Source: Chloroflexota bacterium (lineage in GTDB: Bacteria > Chloroflexota > UBA6077). Taken from it: DNA of 8,812 nt. The translations under genes and the position numbers were made by a program. Shown here one piece after another: positions 4,500 through 8,812 of this stretch. The stretch is taken from contig JAJZRD010000158.1 in NCBI GenBank assembly GCA_021845945.1, positions 1 to 8,812 on the forward strand, in the 5' to 3' direction. The notes beneath the pieces were generated by a model. The model saw only the letters and a program-made list of their open reading frames with translations, ran no database searches and was not told where the DNA came from. How positions within the stretch are numbered: the stretch's first letter is position 1; each line of letters opens with the position of its first letter.

Positions 4500-7163
4500 G
4501 TGGCAGACGTGAATCAGTTGAACTTCCTGGATGAGGGCGAGCAGGCGGCCAGTCCGATTCGACGGCAGTATCTTGACATAAAACGTAGGTACCCCGACGC
4601 CATCCTCCTCTTTCGGTTGGGGGATTTCTACGAGACCTTCGACGAGGACGCACATCTGGTGTCCTCCGAGCTGGAGATCGCCCTGACAGGTCGCGAAATG
4701 GGCCGTGGCGAGAGGGTGCCCCTGGCGGGCATCCCGTACCATGCGGCCGAGGGGTACATCGCCCGACTGCTGGCCAAAGGGCACAAGATCGCGCTGGCCG
4801 AGCAGTTGGGGACTCCGGGGCGGGGCCTGATGGCCCGGGAGGTCGTTCGGGTCATCACCCCGGGCACCCTCATCGAGGATTCCCTTCTGCCGGCCCGGGC
4901 CAACAACTACCTCGCCTCCTTGGTGGCGGCTCCTGAGGGGGCCGGCCTCGCCTTTGTGGACATCAGCACCGGCGAGTTCTCCGCCACGGAGATCCGTCTC
5001 CCCGGCTGGCAGGGCTATCTGGCCGCGGAGCTGGAGCGGGCGCGGCCCGCGGAGTGCCTTCTGGCTCGCTCCCGCGCGGACGATCCCGCGATCGCCGCCT
5101 TGCTCCCCTCCGGTAGCTGCGCCACCCCTCGAGATGATGCCACCTTCACCTCGTCGGCCTGCGACCGGCTGCTGCGAGAGCATTTCCGTGTGGCGACCCT
5201 GGACGGATTTGGGCTGGACGGCGCACCCCTGGCGATGCGGGCTGCCGGCAGCCTGCTTTCCTACCTCCAGGAAACCCAGCGCGCCGCCCTGGGCCAGCTG
5301 GAATCGCTGCAGCTGTACAGCCTCGATCGCTACATGAAGCTGGACTCCGCCGCGCGCCGCCACCTGGAGCTCACGGCAAACGCGACCACGGGCGCCGTGG
5401 AGGGCTCCCTGCTGGGGGTGCTGGACAGGACTCACACCGCCATGGGGGGACGACTCCTACGCCGCTGGATCGGGCAGCCGCTGCTGGATCTGGCGGCCAT
5501 CGAGGCGCGGCTGGAAGCGGTGGAGGAGCTGGCCAAAGCTCCCCTGGGAAGGGCCGAGATGGCGGACACCCTGTCCAACCTGGGGGACCTGGAGCGGCTG
5601 GCTTCCCGTGCAGCGCAGCAAGGCCTCTCGCCCCGGGATTGCCTGGCGATAGCTCGCTCCCTGCGGGCCGTGCCCAAGCTGATGCGGACCATGGAGCGAT
5701 GGCTGCCGGGGCTCCTTCGGGTGGAGGGTGACGCGCTGGATCCCTGCATCGAGGCGGTCGGAGCGATCGAAGCCACCATCGCGGACGATCCGGCCGGCAC
5801 GGTGGGCCAGGGGGTTATCCGGCCGGGAAGGTCCGCGGAGCTGAACGAACTGCGCTCCATCACCGGCGATACCCGCCAGTGGATCGCCGGATTGGAGCGA
5901 TCCGAGAGGGAACGAACCGGGGTGCGCTCCCTGAAGATCGGCTACAACAGGGTGTTCGGCTACTACATCGAGGTGACCCGGCCCAACCTGGATGCCACGA
6001 CCGACGAGTACGCCCGAATGAAGACGGGCGCCGCCACGGTGGGAGAGCTGCTGGAGTCGCTGGGGTACCAGCGGAAGCAGACCCTGGCCAACGCCGAGCG
6101 CTTCGTCACGACGCAGCTGAAAGAGCAGGAGACGAGGCTGAACAGCGCCCAGGAGGAGATCGAGGCGCTGGAGAAGCAGATCTACGCCGAGCTGCTGGCG
6201 GAGCTCTCGGGCGTGGCCGCCAGGATCCGCGGGACGGCTCAGGCCATGGGCCGGCTGGATGCCCTGCTCTCGCTGGCGGATGTGGCGGTCGCGGGCCGGT
6301 ACGTCCGGCCGGTCGTGGACGATAGCTCGGCCATCTCCCTTCGGGCCGGGCGGCACCCCATGGTGGAACGCTCCATCCCCGCGGGTGAGTACGTGGCCAA
6401 CGATTGCCATCTGGACTCCGACGCCGCCCAGATCGCCGTGCTGACGGGGCCCAACATGGCCGGAAAATCCACCTACGTTTTGGGGGTGGCGCTGATCGTC
6501 CTGATGGCCCAGGTGGGCAGCTTCGTTCCCGCGGAAGAGGCCCGGATCGGCCTGGTGGACAGGATCTTCACTCGGGTGGGAGCGCAGCACGACGTCGCAG
6601 GCGGCAAGAGCACCTTCCTGGTCGAGATGGCGGAGACGGCGAACGTCCTGCACAACGCTTCGCCTCGAAGCCTGGTGGTGCTGGACGAGGTGGGCAGGGG
6701 GACCAGCACCTACGATGGGATGGCCATTGCCCGGGCGGTCATCGAGTACCTCCACGATGAGCCGCGGCTGCACTGCAAGACCCTCTTCGCCACCCACTAT
6801 CACGAGCTGACGGAGCTGGAGGGGCTGCTGCCCAGAGTGCGGAACCTCAGGATGGACGTCCTGGAGGAGGGCGACCGGGTGGTGTTCCTCCATCGAGTCG
6901 TTCCGGGGGGTGCCGATCGCAGCTACGGGATCCACGTGGCCCAGCTGGCGGGGGTTCCGGCCCCGGTGATCCGTCGGGCGCGCCAGATCCTGCTCCAGCT
7001 GGAAGCCAACGGCGCGCAGCCGGCCGAGGCGCCGGCCCCGGGCGAGCTGCCGGAGCCGGCCCACGCGGGGCTTGTCGCGGAGCTGCGGGATCTGGACGTG
7101 GCGGCGATGACCCCGCTCCAGGCTATAGCCAAGCTGGACGAGCTGCAGAAGAAGGCGCGTTGA
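4500..7163 (+). CDS. mutS: DNA mismatch repair protein MutS
   Basis: An 887-residue ATPase (E. coli MutS has 853) that scans DNA as a dimer, binds mispairs and small loops, and recruits MutL. Mismatch-binding domain: S-P-I-R-R-Q-Y at 18-24 and G-D-F-Y-E at 41-45, with F43 and E45 as the mispair-reading Phe-x-Glu pair. Connector and lever/clamp domains follow, including R-R-W-I-G-Q-P-L near 323 and I-G-Y-N-R-V-F-G-Y-Y-I-E-V-T at 480-493. The ATPase domain has Walker A G-P-N-M-A-G-K-S-T at 650-658, Walker B with D729-E730, the R-G-T-S-T loop at 733-737 and T-H-Y-H at 765-768. A Pro/Ala-rich linker (~839-856) leads to the C-terminal helix-hairpin segment (M-T-P-L-Q-A-I-A-K-L). All catalytic residues are present. 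GTG 4500 is chosen from SD position and family N-termini. A Q-L-N-F-L motif at residues 6-10 resembles a sliding-clamp-binding peptide. mutL follows with a one-base overlap, so the pair is probably translated together. Confidence 0.97.
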   Translation: MADVNQLNFLDEGEQAASPIRRQYLDIKRRYPDAILLFRLGDFYETFDEDAHLVSSELEIALTGREMGRGERVPLAGIPYHAAEGYIARLLAKGHKIALAEQLGTPGRGLMAREVVRVITPGTLIEDSLLPARANNYLASLVAAPEGAGLAFVDISTGEFSATEIRLPGWQGYLAAELERARPAECLLARSRADDPAIAALLPSGSCATPRDDATFTSSACDRLLREHFRVATLDGFGLDGAPLAMRAAGSLLSYLQETQRAALGQLESLQLYSLDRYMKLDSAARRHLELTANATTGAVEGSLLGVLDRTHTAMGGRLLRRWIGQPLLDLAAIEARLEAVEELAKAPLGRAEMADTLSNLGDLERLASRAAQQGLSPRDCLAIARSLRAVPKLMRTMERWLPGLLRVEGDALDPCIEAVGAIEATIADDPAGTVGQGVIRPGRSAELNELRSITGDTRQWIAGLERSERERTGVRSLKIGYNRVFGYYIEVTRPNLDATTDEYARMKTGAATVGELLESLGYQRKQTLANAERFVTTQLKEQETRLNSAQEEIEALEKQIYAELLAELSGVAARIRGTAQAMGRLDALLSLADVAVAGRYVRPVVDDSSAISLRAGRHPMVERSIPAGEYVANDCHLDSDAAQIAVLTGPNMAGKSTYVLGVALIVLMAQVGSFVPAEEARIGLVDRIFTRVGAQHDVAGGKSTFLVEMAETANVLHNASPRSLVVLDEVGRGTSTYDGMAIARAVIEYLHDEPRLHCKTLFATHYHELTELEGLLPRVRNLRMDVLEEGDRVVFLHRVVPGGADRSYGIHVAQLAGVPAPVIRRARQILLQLEANGAQPAEAPAPGELPEPAHAGLVAELRDLDVAAMTPLQAIAKLDELQKKAR
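7151..7155 (+). promoter_or_regulatory. Shine-Dalgarno GAAGG for mutL inside the end of mutS
   Basis: The purine stretch ending GAAGG lies 7 bases before ATG 7163, within the last codons of mutS. The ATG uses the final A of the mutS TGA stop (TGATG), a typical coupling arrangement. Confidence 0.5.
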
Positions 7164-8812
7164 TGCCCATTCATCTTCTTGACCCGGACGTAATAGGGAA
7201 GATCGCCGCCGGCGAGGTGGTGGAAAGACCGGTCTCCGTCGTGAAGGAGCTGGTGGAGAACGCCCTCGACGCCGGGGCGCGGACGATCCACGTGGAGATC
7301 GCTGCCGGCGGGTGCGACCTGATTCGGGTGGTGGACGATGGCTGCGGGATCGCCGAGGAGGATCTCCATCTCGCCGTTCAGCGCCACGCTACCAGCAAGA
7401 TCACCTCGGCCGAGGATCTGAACTGCATCTCGACCCTCGGTTTTCGCGGCGAGGCGCTGGCCAGCATCGCCGCGGTCTCGGAGTTCACCCTGGCGAGCCG
7501 TGCGGCCTCCGCCACGTCGGGCCACCAGCTGCGGATCCGTGGCGGTGAGCCCGGCGAGACGGCCTCCGTCGCCCGGGCGCCGGGGACCACGTTGACCGTC
7601 GAGAGGCTTTTCTTCAACCTGCCGGCTCGACGGAAGTTTCTCCGCTCTGCTGCCTCTGAGGCCGCCCAGGTGGCTCAGCTGCTCAGCCACCTGGCCATCG
7701 CCTATCCAGAGGTGGCGTTCGAGCTGGCCATCGACGGTCGGAGGGCCCTCGCCACCCCGGGAACGGGCAACCCCCTGGATGCTGCGGTCAACGTGCTGGG
7801 TCGGGAGGTGGCCTCGGCGCTGCTCCCCCTGGAGAGCACCGTGGAAGCCGATCGGCCGGTGTCCGGCATCGCGGCCCGCATCACCGGCTTCGTAGCCGAG
7901 CCCAGGGTGAGCCGCTCCACCCGCTCTGGGATATGGCTGACGGTGAATCGCAGGCCGGTGAAGAGCCGGGCCCTGAGCTATGCGGTGGAAGAGGCTTACG
8001 ATACGCTGCTTATGGTGGGGCGGCATCCGGTGGCAGTTCTGGAGCTGCAGCTGCCCCCGGCGGAGGTGGACGTGAACGTGCACCCCACCAAGATCGAGGT
8101 GCGGCTGCTCCGGGAGAGGCTGATCTACGGGGGTTTGAGGGACGCGGTGAGGTCGGTGGTGGCGGTGGACTCCCGCTGGGGCAAGGAGGTAAGCGGTCTC
8201 ACGGGAGAGGGCCCCTCCGAACATGGTGTGGAAGGCTTCGCCGCCCCCCGGCTGATCGATGCCCCCCTGGCGGCCATTCCACCCGGCCCTTCGATGGAGA
8301 TGGCTGCTAGCGGGCGGCGGATCCCGATCCTGAGGCTGATAGGGCAGGTGGCGCTCAGCTACATCGTCGCCGAAGGAGAGGCGGGGGTCTACCTGATCGA
8401 TCAGCACGCGGCGCACGAGCGAGTACTGTTGGAGCGGCTGAAGAAGGGGATGGACCGAGGGGAGGAGACCCAGCTGCTGCTGGAGCCTGCCCTGCTGGAG
8501 CTGGCGCCGGGCCAATGGGAACTGGCGGAGGCCGCGTGGCCCGCGCTGGAAGCGCTGGGCTTCCGAATGGAGGCCTTCGGCGAGAACTCCATCCTGATCC
8601 GAGGCATCCCCGGCCAACTGCCGACCGGGCAGGCGGTGAAAGCGTTGGAGCAAACCCTTCAGGATCTGCTAGATGAGAAATCGGGCGCCGACTGGCGGGA
8701 GCAGGCGGCTGTGGCACTCTCCTGCCGGGGAGCGGTAAAGGCGGGGCAGCCGCTCTCCTTCGAGGAGATGCGGTCGCTGGTAGAGGCCCTGGAGGAGACG
8801 GACATCACCCAG
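7163..8812 (+). CDS. mutL: DNA mismatch repair protein MutL, nicking type (3' end outside window)
   Basis: 550 codons are read without interruption to the right edge; the gene continues. The N-terminal GHKL ATPase has all its motifs: I-A-A-G-E-V-V-E-R-P (14-23), general base E29 with N33 and D36 (K-E-L-V-E-N-A-L-D-A-G-A), V-D-D-G-C-G-I at 57-63, R-H-A-T-S-K-I at 74-80, G-F-R-G-E-A-L at 93-99, N-L-P-A-R-R-K-F-L at 152-160, and V-N-V-H-P-T-K ending at K310. After a linker of roughly 60 residues, the dimerisation/endonuclease domain carries D-Q-H-A-A-H-E-R-V-L-L-E at 413-424, i.e. DQHA(X)2E(X)4E, then Q-L-L-L-E-P at 437-442 (the Q-x-L-L-x-P clamp-binding form) and S-C-R-G-A-V-K-A at 520-527. These identify a metal-dependent nicking MutL, as in Bacillus or eukaryotic MutL homologs, and not the MutH-partner type of E. 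coli. The visible end (E-T-D-I-T-Q) normally comes just before the C-P-H-G-R-P motif, so perhaps 20-40 residues are missing. The ATG overlaps the mutS stop by one base. Confidence 0.97.
   Translation, partial: MPIHLLDPDVIGKIAAGEVVERPVSVVKELVENALDAGARTIHVEIAAGGCDLIRVVDDGCGIAEEDLHLAVQRHATSKITSAEDLNCISTLGFRGEALASIAAVSEFTLASRAASATSGHQLRIRGGEPGETASVARAPGTTLTVERLFFNLPARRKFLRSAASEAAQVAQLLSHLAIAYPEVAFELAIDGRRALATPGTGNPLDAAVNVLGREVASALLPLESTVEADRPVSGIAARITGFVAEPRVSRSTRSGIWLTVNRRPVKSRALSYAVEEAYDTLLMVGRHPVAVLELQLPPAEVDVNVHPTKIEVRLLRERLIYGGLRDAVRSVVAVDSRWGKEVSGLTGEGPSEHGVEGFAAPRLIDAPLAAIPPGPSMEMAASGRRIPILRLIGQVALSYIVAEGEAGVYLIDQHAAHERVLLERLKKGMDRGEETQLLLEPALLELAPGQWELAEAAWPALEALGFRMEAFGENSILIRGIPGQLPTGQAVKALEQTLQDLLDEKSGADWREQAAVALSCRGAVKAGQPLSFEEMRSLVEALEETDITQ

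Noticed and set aside
3046..4653. Long minus-strand open frame (535 codons) opposite the dehydrogenase
   Set aside because: It mirrors a complete, motif-perfect enzyme on the + strand. The translation is rich in Arg, Gly, His, Val and Pro without family motifs, as expected for the antisense of GC-rich coding DNA.
5457..7064. Long minus-strand open frame (535 codons) opposite mutS
   Set aside because: Antisense shadow of a conserved MutS with all ATPase motifs. Equal length to the frame opposite the dehydrogenase is coincidence; the two show no shared sequence.
6923..8653. Minus-strand open frame (576 codons) across mutS/mutL
   Set aside because: It spans the junction of two confident + strand genes and has shadow-like composition and no recognisable domain.

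Overview
This GC-rich window carries six genes, all on the + strand and closely packed: a 5'-truncated NHL-repeat beta-propeller protein, two tandem paralogous membrane proteins of the LPG_synthase_TM (flippase-like, PF03706/UPF0104) family, a UDP-glucose 6-dehydrogenase, mutS, and mutL (cut off by the right edge). It looks like bacterial chromosome. I see no insertion sequence, phage gene, CRISPR array, tRNA or rRNA. The gene types, a MutL with an endonuclease motif, and an NHL propeller behind an Ala/Pro-rich linker fit a GC-rich Chloroflexota-like bacterium. That placement is inference only; no phylogenetic marker was compared.

Layout: 1-963 is the C-terminal part of a protein ending in a six-bladed NHL propeller. 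Positions 965-1999 and 1996-3036 hold the two flippase-like proteins; the first starts one base after the NHL stop codon, and the second overlaps the first by ATGA, so the three are probably translationally coupled. A 63-base gap (3037-3099) with no convincing promoter or terminator leads to UDP-glucose dehydrogenase (3100-4461). A 38-base gap, with a small GC hairpin over the stop codon, leads to mutS (4500-7163). mutL starts on the last base of the mutS stop codon and is open to the right edge (7163-8812). No gene-free stretch exceeds 63 bases.

Functionally there are two modules. The first (NHL protein, two flippase-like proteins, UDP-glucose dehydrogenase) suggests cell-envelope glycan or glycolipid work: UDP-glucuronate is made in the cytoplasm, and integral membrane proteins may handle a lipid-linked substrate. 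The second is the core of DNA mismatch repair: MutS recognises mispairs and MutL is the ATP-driven partner. This MutL carries DQHA(X)2E(X)4E, a Q-x-L-L-x-P clamp-binding motif and an S-C-R-x-A-x-K-A motif, so it should be a nicking enzyme of the methyl-independent type rather than a partner of MutH.

The window is mostly ordinary housekeeping and envelope content. I found no evidence for a new system. The points most worth checking are a clamp-motif-like sequence at the extreme N-terminus of MutS where the usual C-terminal site is not apparent, the truncated probable fusion carrying the NHL propeller, the tandem flippase paralogs, and small RNA structures at the dehydrogenase/mutS junction.
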